Part shown: one piece after another, positions 9,426 to 17,749 of the stretch
How positions within the stretch are numbered: the first letter of the stretch is position 1
How the letters are laid out: each line of letters opens with the position of its first letter
From: Paenibacillus_AB hodogayensis
GTDB taxonomy: Bacteria > Bacillota > Bacilli > Paenibacillales > NBRC-103111
DNA length: 64,000 nucleotides
Assembly (NCBI RefSeq): GCF_039536325.1
Contig: NZ_BAAAYO010000001.1
Location: 1,343,196 to 1,407,195, forward strand
Direction: 5' to 3'
The notes under the pieces: model-generated
Seen by the model: only the letters and a program-made list of their open reading frames with translations
Database searches by the model: none
Told to the model about the DNA's origin: nothing
Position numbers and translations under genes: made by a program

Positions 9426-10180
9426 GTTTCAATCCACGCTCCCCTACGGAGAGCGACTTTGGCCGGTAAAGAGGGGCGGGCAAAAAGCTGGGTTTCAATC
9501 CACGCTCCCCTACGGAGAGCGACCGACAAAACCGGTGCCCGCGTCCGCAGCGAAAGGTTTCAATCCACGCTCCCCTACGGAGAGCGACTATCAACAATCG
9601 GCCCGCGAATCCATTCAAAACGTTTCAATCCACGCTCCCCTACGGAGAGCGACCTGAAATACCGGTAATCGGAGCCGCCAAAAAGTGTTTCAATCCACGC
9701 TCCCCTACGGAGAGCGACGATGAAAACCTCTTGCTCAACGATTTCCCCGCCAGTTTCAATCCACGCTCCCCTACGGAGAGCGACAATCAGGAACGTACGA
9801 TTAAGGCCGCGATCGAGGAGTTTCAATCCACGCTCCCCTACGGAGAGCGACCGATTCGCCGTCCGCGTGAAAATGCACTCCCCGCAGTTTCAATCCACGC
9901 TCCCCTACGGAGAGCGACCGGCGCCAGAGTTCGACTTTGTACTCGTCGTAAGCGTTTCAATCCACGCTCCCCTACGGAGAGCGACGATAAACACGGCGAG
10001 GAACATGGAGATGTATTCGTTTCAATCCACGCTCCCCTACGGAGAGCGACACGGCATAATCCGCATAAACATCCAACGGGTTCGTTTCAATCCACGCTCC
10101 CCTACGGAGAGCGACGCGTCCTTCAATCAACAGTACGCCGCGCTATGGGTTTCAATCCACGCTCCCCTACGGAGAGCGAC
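9426..10180 (-). CRISPR. CRISPR array 2, 12 repeats and 11 spacers, I-C-like repeat
   Basis: Twelve identical 32-nt repeats start at 9426, 9492, 9557, 9622, 9687, 9753, 9820, 9887, 9954, 10019, 10084 and 10149. The 11 spacers are 33 to 35 nt long and unrelated to each other. The repeat starts GTTTCAATCCAC and has a stem GCTCCCC/GGAGAGC with one C-A mismatch. Array 1 has a different stem but the same flanks. By analogy with I-C repeats, crRNA is read from the minus strand, with the leader at 10181-10350. No cas genes adjoin it, so processing must depend on genes elsewhere. Reading frames across the array are artefacts. Confidence 0.97.
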
Positions 10181-10382
10181 AGCGCGCCTGAGAGGCCTTG
10201 TCTGACAAGGGCTCGCAAGCGCTTCAGTGCGAATCTGCTTTTTCAGACCCTTTCGAGCGGGCTCTAACGTCCATCAAACGCCGAAATCCCTTGCGGGACA
10301 ACAGGTGCGAATGTCACGGGATTTTCATGTGAGCTTGGGGTTCGCACCTAGTACAAGACTTGGCTTTGGACTGGAACCCGGT
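10181..10382 (-). promoter_or_regulatory. CRISPR array 2 leader
   Basis: This stretch between array 2 and pepT holds the 45-nt block at 10304-10348, with the same GGTGCGAA/TTCGCACC ends and internal GAGCTT core as the block beside array 1. The distance to the first repeat is 123 nt. The shared block is the best evidence for which end of each array is the leader. Confidence 0.7.
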
Positions 10383-11615
10383 CTAGGCCCGGCGCTCGTA
10401 AAGCTGGACGATTTCCAGGATCACCTTCGTCGCTTGGATCATGTTGTCTACCGAAACATACTCGTACCGGCCATGGTAGTTCTCCCCGCCCGTAAACAAG
10501 TTGGGCGTCGGCAGCCCCATATACGAGAGCTGGGAGCCGTCCGTCCCGCCGCGAATCGGCTGAATGACCGGAGCAATACCCAGCTTTTCCATTGCTTCGC
10601 GGGCGATGTCGACGATTTCCATAACCGGTTCGATTTTTTCGCGCATGTTGTAATACTGGTCCTTGATCTCCAACTGGATGCGCTCTTCTCCGTAAATCGC
10701 CCGGAGCTCCTTCACGGCTGTCTCCAAGTCGGCCTTTCTTCCCTCGAAACGCTCGCGGTCAAAATCCCGAATCAAGTAATGCAGCTTCGTTTCCTCGACA
10801 TTGCCTTGAATGGAGATGAGATGAAAAAATCCCTCATAGCCTTCCGTCCGTTCAGGCGCTTCATCGGCGGGGAGTCGGCTGTTCAGCTCCATGGCGATTT
10901 TGGCGGAGTTGACCATTTTGCCTTTGGCCGTGCCCGGATGGACGATTTTGCCTTTGCATGTAATCCTCGCCGCTGCCGCGTTGAAGCTTTCGTACTGGAG
11001 CTCGCCGAGCGGGCCGCCATCCATCGTATACGCATACTGGGCTCCGAAAGCCGCCACGTCGAAGCGATGCGGTCCCCGCCCGATCTCTTCATCAGGCGTA
11101 AACGCTACGCGGATTTTTCCATGCCGGATCTCCGGATGGCGGATCAAATAGGCCATTGCGGTCATGATTTCGGCCATTCCCGCCTTGTCGTCGGCACCGA
11201 GCAATGTCGTCCCGTCCGTAGTGATCAGCGTATGACCCGCATAACCGGCCAATTCGGGAAAATCGCGCGGAGATAGTACAATCCCCAAAGCCTCGTTCAG
11301 CACGATATCGCCCCCGTCGTACCGCTCGACGATTTGCGGCTTGACGCCCGCCCCCGTAAAATCGGTCGCCGTATCGATATGGGCCAGAAAGCCGATCGTT
11401 GGCACAGGCTTGTCCGTATTCGCCGGCAAGGTCGCCATGACGTAGCCGTTCCCGTCTATCGTCACTTCCTGCATTCCGATCCGCTGCAGCTCCTCGACCA
11501 GCATCCGGGCGAGCGTTAATTGCCCCGGCGTGGACGGGCACGTCGAGCTGCCGTCGTCCGATTGAGTGTCCACTTGCACGTATTCGGTGAATCTGGCTAT
11601 GATCTCGTCCTTCAC
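10383..11615 (-). CDS. pepT: Peptidase T (tripeptide aminopeptidase)
   Basis: The 410-aa protein is an M20 metallopeptidase that removes the N-terminal residue from tripeptides in the cytoplasm. Zinc-site motifs are clear: AHIDT with His79, GADDKAG, the catalytic DEEIG glutamates, MDGG and HPGTAKG. Length equals that of B. subtilis PepT. I chose the GTG at 11615 because GGAG lies eight bases upstream; an in-frame ATG at 11639 lacks a ribosome site. It is apparently monocistronic and lies directly before the leader of CRISPR array 2. Confidence 0.95.
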   Translation of the reverse strand: MKDEIIARFTEYVQVDTQSDDGSSTCPSTPGQLTLARMLVEELQRIGMQEVTIDGNGYVMATLPANTDKPVPTIGFLAHIDTATDFTGAGVKPQIVERYDGGDIVLNEALGIVLSPRDFPELAGYAGHTLITTDGTTLLGADDKAGMAEIMTAMAYLIRHPEIRHGKIRVAFTPDEEIGRGPHRFDVAAFGAQYAYTMDGGPLGELQYESFNAAAARITCKGKIVHPGTAKGKMVNSAKIAMELNSRLPADEAPERTEGYEGFFHLISIQGNVEETKLHYLIRDFDRERFEGRKADLETAVKELRAIYGEERIQLEIKDQYYNMREKIEPVMEIVDIAREAMEKLGIAPVIQPIRGGTDGSQLSYMGLPTPNLFTGGENYHGRYEYVSVDNMIQATKVILEIVQLYERRA

Positions 11616-12027
11616 GTCGTCAGCTCCTTTTACGATCATTTTTTACTGCAAGGTGCAGCGTATTGAAAACGGTGGTGTTAAGCGCATTCCTAAGCACATG
11701 AACCAGCTTCACGATATCTGTACGCGCATAACGATGAGATACCTTACTTACTCAAACTTCATGACGCTACCCATGAACTGGTCACCTCTAATAGCTAATG
11801 CCAAAAAGAACCTTATTTGTGCAAAATCATCATCTGTTTGGAGTAATAGCGTTCTTTTGAGCACTAGAATGGCCGAAATCCCGCGAAATAAGCGAATTCT
11901 GAGAAATTTCTCTCATATTAGTGTCAAAAGGAGCATTATTCTCGTGAATTCGCTGCATTTCGGCCCTCATAATGCTCTTTTGGACATTACGAGCTCCCTC
12001 GCCCCCTCCTGCTTCAACCGACTCCCC
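11616..12027. repeat. Intergenic stretch with nested inverted repeat
   Basis: No gene is seen. From 11853 to 11983 there is a large imperfect palindrome. CTTTTGAGCACTA (11854-11866) pairs with TAGTGTCAAAAG (11929-11940), and a second pair of arms covers ATGGCCGAAAT to AAGCGAATTCTGAGAA (left) and TTCTCGTGAATTCGCT to CATTTCGGCC (right). The segment TAGTGTCAAAAGGAGCATTA closely resembles TAGTGTCCAAAGGAGCACTA in the 123-bp repeats at 27.9-30.4 kb, so it is probably a diverged single copy of the same family. Confidence 0.6.
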
Positions 12028-13125
12028 TCAAGAGAGCGGAAGCCGGATTTCGAACACCGTGCGGCTGCGGTCGCTTTCGGCGCGGATCGCCCCTCCGTGC
12101 AGCTCGATGATTTGCTTGGCGATCGCCAAGCCCAGACCGGAGCCACCGGTGCTTTCGGAGCGCGATTTTTCCACGCGGTAAAAACGGTCGAAAATATGCG
12201 GCAAATCCTGTGGCGGAATGGGGCTTCCGTAATTGATAATCTCCACGACCGCCCCGTCGTCCGTCAGCTTGACGTTGACGTCGATATAGACGCCGTCCTT
12301 GCCATAATTGACCGCATTGCCCAGCAGGTTGTCCAGCACGCGGGCCAACTTGTCCCCGTCCGCCTGAAGCATCACTTTATGCGGAGGAAAGGACAGTCGA
12401 ATTTCCATGCCGGCCTGGCGCATTTCGTATTGAAACTGCGCGGTAAGTTGACCGAGCAATTCGACCAGGTCGAGGGATGATTTGCGCAAAGTCAGGCCGC
12501 TTCCGCTCAGCCGGGTATATTCGAACAGGTCGTCGATCAGCGCGTGCAGCCGCTTCGATTTCTCGTAAGCGACGTGGACATACTGCCGCAGCTCCACCTC
12601 GTCGCGGTAGCGATCCTGCTCGATCAGCCCGAGATAACCGGTTATGGACGTTAGCGGCGTACGCAGATCGTGGGACACATTCGTGATCAGCTCGCTTTTC
12701 GTTCGCTCCGCCCGGCGTTCGTCTTCGATGGACGTTTTCAACTGCTCGGACATTTTGTTCAGATTGGCGGCAAGCTCGCCCATCTCATCGTTGTAACGCA
12801 CCGGAATGCGCTCGTCGAAATGGCCGTTGGCTATACGCTGCACCGCCTTCGTAATGCGGACCAGATACACGATCCGCCTATGGCTCAGTACGAATATATA
12901 AATAACGAATAGAAAAATGCCGGCTACGATGAGGACCGTCGACAAGCCGAACATGTTGATCATTCGTCTGGCCAACACGTACAAGCCCAGCGGATTCAAC
13001 TCCCGGGTGGCATACATCAGGAAAAACAAGCCGAGCAAACTTAGGCCGGCCAAGGCCAAGCTCAGAATAAACAAAGCCAGCAGTTTCCAGCGGAGACTGT
13101 AGAACAACTTACCGATCAAATGCAA
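12028..13125 (-). CDS. Sensor histidine kinase, VanS-like
   Basis: The 365-aa membrane kinase has two membrane segments (about 15-40 and 60-80), a HAMP linker, and a HisKA domain with NVSHDLRTPLTS, phospho-acceptor His152. The ATPase domain shows the N box (DNLLGNAVNYGKDG), the F box (IFDRFYRVEKSR) and the G2 box (GGSGLGLAIAKQI). The TTG start at 13125 has GGAGAG eight bases upstream. It pairs with the OmpR-type regulator encoded just before it, but a terminator and a probable separate promoter lie between. The short extracellular loop gives no hint of the signal. Confidence 0.9.
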   Translation of the reverse strand: MHLIGKLFYSLRWKLLALFILSLALAGLSLLGLFFLMYATRELNPLGLYVLARRMINMFGLSTVLIVAGIFLFVIYIFVLSHRRIVYLVRITKAVQRIANGHFDERIPVRYNDEMGELAANLNKMSEQLKTSIEDERRAERTKSELITNVSHDLRTPLTSITGYLGLIEQDRYRDEVELRQYVHVAYEKSKRLHALIDDLFEYTRLSGSGLTLRKSSLDLVELLGQLTAQFQYEMRQAGMEIRLSFPPHKVMLQADGDKLARVLDNLLGNAVNYGKDGVYIDVNVKLTDDGAVVEIINYGSPIPPQDLPHIFDRFYRVEKSRSESTGGSGLGLAIAKQIIELHGGAIRAESDRSRTVFEIRLPLS

Positions 13126-13163
13126 TCGACCAACTCTCCATGAATGGATAAGACGCTTCCTCC

Positions 13164-13193
13164 ATTATGCCATAAGGATTTTCAGAGTTCCAA
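13164..13193 (-). promoter_or_regulatory. Probable promoter of the histidine kinase gene
   Basis: On the minus strand TTGGAA (13193-13188) and CATAAT (13169-13164) are separated by 18 nt, about 40 bp before the kinase start and after the terminator of the response regulator gene. This would give the kinase its own transcript. Confidence 0.45.
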
Positions 13194-13233
13194 TACATCC
13201 CTGAAGCCCGCGACCCGCCTGGAAAAAGCATGA

Positions 13234-13270
13234 CAAAAAACTCCAGCACCGCGAGGAAGCGGCGCTGGAG
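13234..13270 (-). terminator. Terminator between response regulator and kinase genes
   Basis: A stem with CTCCAGC/GCTGGAG outer arms and further pairing inside is followed on the minus strand by six T residues. It would end, or partly end, the response regulator transcript before the kinase gene. Confidence 0.75.
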
Positions 13271-13305
13271 CAGATATTCGGGGAATGACCGGAGGGATAC
13301 GCAGG

Positions 13306-14001
13306 CTACCGGTCGAATTTGTACCCGACTCCCCAGACGGTGTGAATCCATTTTTGGCCGGAATCCTTCTCCAGCTTGTCCCGCAGCTTGCTGATATGTA
13401 CCATAACCGTGGTAAAGGTTGGGGAATACGGCTCGTTCCACACCCGCTCGTAGATCGCTTCGGCGCTGAACACCCGTCCGGGCTGGCTCGCCAGCATGTA
13501 CAAAATACCGAATTCGATCGAGGTCAGATGAATGGGCTTGCCGTCCATCGTCACGCTATGCGTCGCCTTGTCGATCTCCAGCGAGTCGAACGTCATCACG
13601 TTCGCGTTGCGAGTTTTGTTCGCCTTCACGTTCAGCCCGTACGCCCGGCGCAGCAGCGAGCGGACCCGGGCCAGCAGCTCCAGCGGATTGAACGGCTTCG
13701 TCATATAGTCGTCGGCGCCGGTCATCAGCCCCATAATTTTGTCCATATCTTCCGTCTTCGCGCTCAGCATGAGAATCGGCATCGCATGGCTGGAGCGGAT
13801 TTGCCGGCATACCTCAAGGCCGTCGAGCCCCGGCATCATGACGTCCAGAATGACGAGACTGGGGACGCTGCGGACCAGCCGCTCCAGCGCCTCTTCGCCA
13901 TTATGGGCTTTCAGTACCTGGTAGCCTTCGTTCACGAGATAGATTTCGATCAAATTCGCTATCGCCTTGTCGTCGTCCACGATCAGAATCGTTTCGCTCA
14001 C
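13306..14001 (-). CDS. OmpR/PhoB-family response regulator, VanR-like
   Basis: The 231-aa protein has a receiver domain with DDD at 9-11, the phospho-acceptor Asp53 in LVILDVMMPG, the switch Ser in MLSAK and Lys in TKPFNPLEL. A C-terminal winged-helix domain ends HTVWGVGYKFDR, typical of the OmpR class. The GTG at 14001 has GGAAG upstream at good spacing, while the upstream ATG does not. It probably controls its own operon or the divergently placed DHA2 exporter gene 213 bp away, which is inference from position only. Confidence 0.9.
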   Translation of the reverse strand: MSETILIVDDDKAIANLIEIYLVNEGYQVLKAHNGEEALERLVRSVPSLVILDVMMPGLDGLEVCRQIRSSHAMPILMLSAKTEDMDKIMGLMTGADDYMTKPFNPLELLARVRSLLRRAYGLNVKANKTRNANVMTFDSLEIDKATHSVTMDGKPIHLTSIEFGILYMLASQPGRVFSAEAIYERVWNEPYSPTFTTVMVHISKLRDKLEKDSGQKWIHTVWGVGYKFDR

Positions 14002-14145
14002 TATCGGTAAACTTCCTTTCCACACGTTCGCTTCCTGTTATCATACGCCAAAAAGCCCAAAAGCGGCAATACCGCGTATCGGCAGCGGAAAAAGCGGGAA
14101 AACAAGAAAATGAAAAGGGGAAAATAAAATAAACAAAAAATTATT

Positions 14146-14174
14146 TTGCATACCGGACCCATTTCGATTATAGT
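14146..14174 (+). promoter_or_regulatory. Promoter of the DHA2 exporter gene
   Basis: TTGCAT (14146-14151) and TATAGT (14169-14174) are separated by exactly 17 nt, 40 bp before the exporter ATG. The fit is good for a housekeeping sigma factor. Confidence 0.6.
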
Positions 14175-14214
14175 CTAAAGCCGTACCGTTTTTTATTTGA
14201 AAACGAGGTGAATT

Positions 14215-15756
14215 ATGGATCGCAAGCAAACGAAAATCAACTGGGTCGTCGCCGGCTTGCTGCTCGGCATGTTCGTCGGAGCGCTCGACCAGACGATCGT
14301 CTCCACGGCGATGCCGACGGTCATTACCGAATTGGGCGGCTTTCAGCATTATGTATGGGTGTTCTCCGCCTATATGATCGCGACCGTCGTCGCCACGCCG
14401 ATATTCGGCAAGCTTTCGGACATTTACGGACGCAAGCTGTTTTTCCAGCTCGGACTCGTGCTGTTCCTGATCGGTTCGGTGCTGTGCGGCATCGCCGGCA
14501 GCATGACGGAGCTGATCGTCTACCGCGCGATTCAGGGGATCGGAGGCGGCGCGCTGATGCCGATCGCCTTCGCCGTCATCTTCGACATTTTCCCGCCCGA
14601 GAAACGGGGCAAGATGAACGGCCTGTTCGGTGCCGTATTCGGCTTGTCGAGCGTGTTCGGTCCGGCGCTCGGCGCCTACATTACCGATTACATCGACTGG
14701 CGCTGGGTGTTTTACATCAATGTGCCGATCGGACTGGTCGCGATTGCGCTCATGCATTTCGGCTACCGCGAGAAGGCCGTCCACCGCAAACAGCAGATCG
14801 ACTGGGTGGGCGCGACGTCGCTCGTCGTGGCGATTCTCAGCTTCATGTTTGCCATCGAATTGGCCGGCTCGGATACGTACGCCTGGGGCTCGTGGCAAAT
14901 TATCGGGCTGTTTGCGCTGTTCGTCGTCTGCTTCGCGTTGTTCCTTGCCGTCGAGCGCAAGGTGGCCGATCCGATCGTCGAGCTGAAGCTGTTCAAAAGC
15001 CGGCTGTTCACGGCCAGCCAGGCGATCGGTTTTCTGTACGGCATTATTATGGTGTCCGGAGCGACGTATATTCCGCTCTTCATCCAGGGCGTCTACGGCG
15101 AATCGGCCAGCGCGGCCGGTCAGACTCTGACCCCGATGATGCTGGCGGTCGTCGTAAGCAGCATGCTCGGCGGACCGTTGATCAACAAAATGTCCTACCG
15201 CAACATTATGTTGATCTCTACCTTCATTCTCGCCATAGCGATGGCGCTGCTCGGCACGATGACCGTCGAAACGCCGCGCTGGACGGTCACGATGTACATG
15301 GTGCTCGTCGGACTCGGCATCGGCGTCAACTTCGTCGTGCTGAACATTTCCGTGCTGCACGGATTGCCCGGGCAATATAAAGGAGCGGCCATTTCGCTCA
15401 TTACGTTTTTCCGGACAATCGGATCGGCGCTGGGCGTTACCGTGCTGGGCGTACTGCAAAAATCCGACTACAAAGCGCGCATCGGATCGTTATTCCCCGA
15501 CCCGGCGCAGGCCGAGCAATTCGCCGACCCGAAGGCGCTGCTCATCCCGCAAGTCCGTGCGGAGCTGCCTTCCGATGTGGTGCAAAATGCCACCCATGCG
15601 CTGGCCGGTTCGATTTCGTATTTGTTTATGCTTTCCATCCTCATTACAGCTGTCGGCCTCGTCTTCGTGCTGATGCTCGGTCGCGACCGGATGGAGCTGC
15701 CTTCCGGGGACAGCAAGCAAAGCGGTATGGAGCCCGGTCCCGTCGGGCATATGTAA
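14215..15756 (+). CDS. MFS drug:H+ antiporter, DHA2 family (14 membrane segments)
   Basis: The 513-aa membrane protein shows the DHA2 signatures LDQTIVSTAMP in segment 1, GKLSDIYGRK (motif A) and GPALGAYI (motif C, antiporter motif). Length and hydrophobicity suit 14 segments. Members export toxic compounds or antibiotics using the proton gradient; the substrate cannot be read from sequence. ATG at 14215 has AGGTG upstream. It is transcribed divergently from the VanRS-like genes, which are possible regulators, and ends at a clear terminator. Confidence 0.92.
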   Translation: MDRKQTKINWVVAGLLLGMFVGALDQTIVSTAMPTVITELGGFQHYVWVFSAYMIATVVATPIFGKLSDIYGRKLFFQLGLVLFLIGSVLCGIAGSMTELIVYRAIQGIGGGALMPIAFAVIFDIFPPEKRGKMNGLFGAVFGLSSVFGPALGAYITDYIDWRWVFYINVPIGLVAIALMHFGYREKAVHRKQQIDWVGATSLVVAILSFMFAIELAGSDTYAWGSWQIIGLFALFVVCFALFLAVERKVADPIVELKLFKSRLFTASQAIGFLYGIIMVSGATYIPLFIQGVYGESASAAGQTLTPMMLAVVVSSMLGGPLINKMSYRNIMLISTFILAIAMALLGTMTVETPRWTVTMYMVLVGLGIGVNFVVLNISVLHGLPGQYKGAAISLITFFRTIGSALGVTVLGVLQKSDYKARIGSLFPDPAQAEQFADPKALLIPQVRAELPSDVVQNATHALAGSISYLFMLSILITAVGLVFVLMLGRDRMELPSGDSKQSGMEPGPVGHM

Positions 15757-15806
15757 AAAAAGCAAAGCCTGCGGGCGAGCGCAATCCGCTCCCGCAGGCT
15801 TTTTTG
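15757..15806. terminator. Bidirectional terminator
   Basis: A perfect 12-bp stem (15764-15775 with 15791-15802) has A residues on the left and T residues on the right, so it can stop the exporter transcript from the left and the decarboxylase transcript from the right. Confidence 0.9.
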
Positions 15807-15821
15807 TCCGCCGGCTTTGTA

Positions 15822-17543
15822 TTAGCCTTTCAGCCGTTCCTGCTCTTCCAGATGCTTGCGGAGCCGGATTAAATAATCCGGCGCATCCAGCGGATCGGTG
15901 ACGATCAGCTCAATGATGCACAGCCGACTCGTCTGGGCCTGCTCTGCCGCTGCAATCGCCTCATCCAGCTCGCGGTTGGTGCGGGCTTGGGCCGTGAATG
16001 CCGTACCGCCAAAAGCTTCCGCGAGCTGCGTATAACGCCAGGCGGGAATTTGATTGTACCGTTGATTGGCGGTCTTGACGTTCAAATACTTTTCGATCGT
16101 ATAGCCGTTGTTGTTCAGAATAAACAAAATCGGCCGGCAGCCGTTGTCCAGCATCGTGCTTATTTCTTGAACCGTCAGCTGCAGGGAACCGTCCCCCGTA
16201 AACAACAGCACCCTTCTATTCGGCTTCGCAACGCAAGCCCCGAACGCGGCCGGCGTTGCATAGCCGATACTTTGCCAGCCCTGCTGAACGACATAATCGG
16301 CGCCCGCCGGAAGCCGCACTTGCGACATGCCGTACGCAAAGGTTCCTGTTTCGACCACAACAATATCTTTGTCTTTCAACATGCGCTGAAAGCGCGGATA
16401 ATACGAGGCCGCGCGCATCGGCTGATCCGGTTCCCCGATTATAGCATCGTAAGGGAAAGAAACGGGAGGCAACCCTCCGTTCCGTTTCCAGCCGGCCGCG
16501 CTCAAGGCCGCGATCAGATCCGCTGCCATAACCGGCTCGTATCTGGATTCCCCGACCCGTACATACTCCGGCTGAATGTCCACGAGGCGGAGACGGTCGA
16601 GCTTTGCCGTTTCATTCCCCGAATTGATGTCGGTCCACACCATCCCGACCGCAATTACACAATCTGCGCTCTCCACGATATGTTTTACTTGTTCGCTGCC
16701 GAACGCTCCGCCGTATACGCCGATATAGTTCGGGTGTCGTTCGTCAAAGCTGCTCTTGCCAAGCAGGAGCGAAGCGGCCGGTACGTTCAAACGCAGCGCA
16801 AGCTGCTGAACGGCATCCCGGAGTCCGTAGCGGAGCGTTAGCATATCTGTCAGCAGCACCGCATGGTTTGCCCCGTTCAGAAGTCCGCCGATATGCTGAA
16901 CCGCCGCATCGAGCGCAGGCTGGCTGCTAACGGTTTTCTTCTCTTCCGGGGCAACGCGACGAACGATGGGCTTGGTGACCAAATCGATTGCGACCATCAA
17001 ATAAACCGGCTTGCGCTTTTGCTTGGCTATGCGAATTGCCTCCGGAATCTCCTGTTCGGCATTCTCAGGCGTCAAGATCGCCGTGTAGGCGCACAAGTGC
17101 GTGTACATTTGCCGGAATACGTCAAAGTCGCCGTTCAGCAGCGTATGATGCATCAGCTTATGCGCCTGTTGATCCGTCGATTTGGGAGCTCCGACAATAT
17201 GCACTAGAGGCACATATTCGCTGCTCGCTCCCGCAACCGTATTGCAGGCGCTCATCTCTCCGACGCCGAAGGTCGTAATAAGCGCCGACAGGCCTCGGAG
17301 ACGTCCATAGCCGTCGGCTGCATAACCGGCGCCCAGCTCGTTGCGTCCGTTAATGAAGCGGATTCCTTCATACCGCTCCAATGTATCCAGCAGGCTGAAA
17401 TTGTAATCGCCGGGAATGCCGAAAATGTCGGTAATTCCTTCCGCCTTCAAACAATCGAAAAGGTACTGTCCGAGCGTGAGAGAAGATACCGGCATGGCGG
17501 GTGCGGGTTGCTTCTTATCCGTTCTCGTCGCTATTAATGTCAA
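15822..17543 (-). CDS. ipdC: Thiamine-diphosphate 2-keto acid decarboxylase (indolepyruvate/pyruvate decarboxylase family)
   Basis: The 573-aa cytoplasmic enzyme has the three ThDP-enzyme domains. Key residues are Glu69 in the NGRNELGAGYAADG loop, the paired histidines His132-His133 in KLMHHTLL, and the ThDP/Mg motif GDGS ending in NNNGYTIEK. The family converts 2-keto acids such as pyruvate, indole-3-pyruvate or branched-chain keto acids to aldehydes; sequence alone does not fix the substrate, so the symbol is tentative. The TTG start at 17543 is supported by AAGGAGG upstream. It is a single gene between two terminator-like elements. Confidence 0.85.
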   Translation of the reverse strand: MTLIATRTDKKQPAPAMPVSSLTLGQYLFDCLKAEGITDIFGIPGDYNFSLLDTLERYEGIRFINGRNELGAGYAADGYGRLRGLSALITTFGVGEMSACNTVAGASSEYVPLVHIVGAPKSTDQQAHKLMHHTLLNGDFDVFRQMYTHLCAYTAILTPENAEQEIPEAIRIAKQKRKPVYLMVAIDLVTKPIVRRVAPEEKKTVSSQPALDAAVQHIGGLLNGANHAVLLTDMLTLRYGLRDAVQQLALRLNVPAASLLLGKSSFDERHPNYIGVYGGAFGSEQVKHIVESADCVIAVGMVWTDINSGNETAKLDRLRLVDIQPEYVRVGESRYEPVMAADLIAALSAAGWKRNGGLPPVSFPYDAIIGEPDQPMRAASYYPRFQRMLKDKDIVVVETGTFAYGMSQVRLPAGADYVVQQGWQSIGYATPAAFGACVAKPNRRVLLFTGDGSLQLTVQEISTMLDNGCRPILFILNNNGYTIEKYLNVKTANQRYNQIPAWRYTQLAEAFGGTAFTAQARTNRELDEAIAAAEQAQTSRLCIIELIVTDPLDAPDYLIRLRKHLEEQERLKG

Positions 17544-17673
17544 TGGTCTATATTCCTCCTTGTTAGCTTTCGCAGGAAAGCCAGTTTTGCCCTTGTATGG
17601 GCAGGTCTCGCAGCTTCCGCTCTAAATTGCCCCATTTGCCCCTTCGACATTCCCGGTTGTTATCCGGTTCTAC

Positions 17674-17749
17674 TAGTACAAAGTCAGACTCAAGGGATCG
17701 AATCTTCGAGTCTTCCCTAATACACAGGATTAGCACTGACTTTGTACTA
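17674..17749. repeat. 14-bp perfect inverted repeat
   Basis: TAGTACAAAGTCAG (17674-17687) and its exact reverse complement (17736-17749) flank 48 bp. The right arm covers the stop codon of the deacetylase gene. There is no T-run, so it is not a standard terminator. It could be a small mobile or regulatory element upstream of the decarboxylase gene. Confidence 0.6.

Noticed and set aside
9396..10267. Long frames with repeated FNPRSPTESD and STLPYGER peptides
   Set aside because: They are translations of the CRISPR repeats and not genes.
1..10350. A self-targeting spacer against the window
   Set aside because: No spacer was seen to match other parts of this window by eye; a full search was not possible.
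14041..15459. A 472-codon minus-strand frame opposite the DHA2 exporter
   Set aside because: Its composition (rich in Asp, His, Arg, Gln) is typical of antisense translation; the plus-strand exporter has clear motifs and signals.
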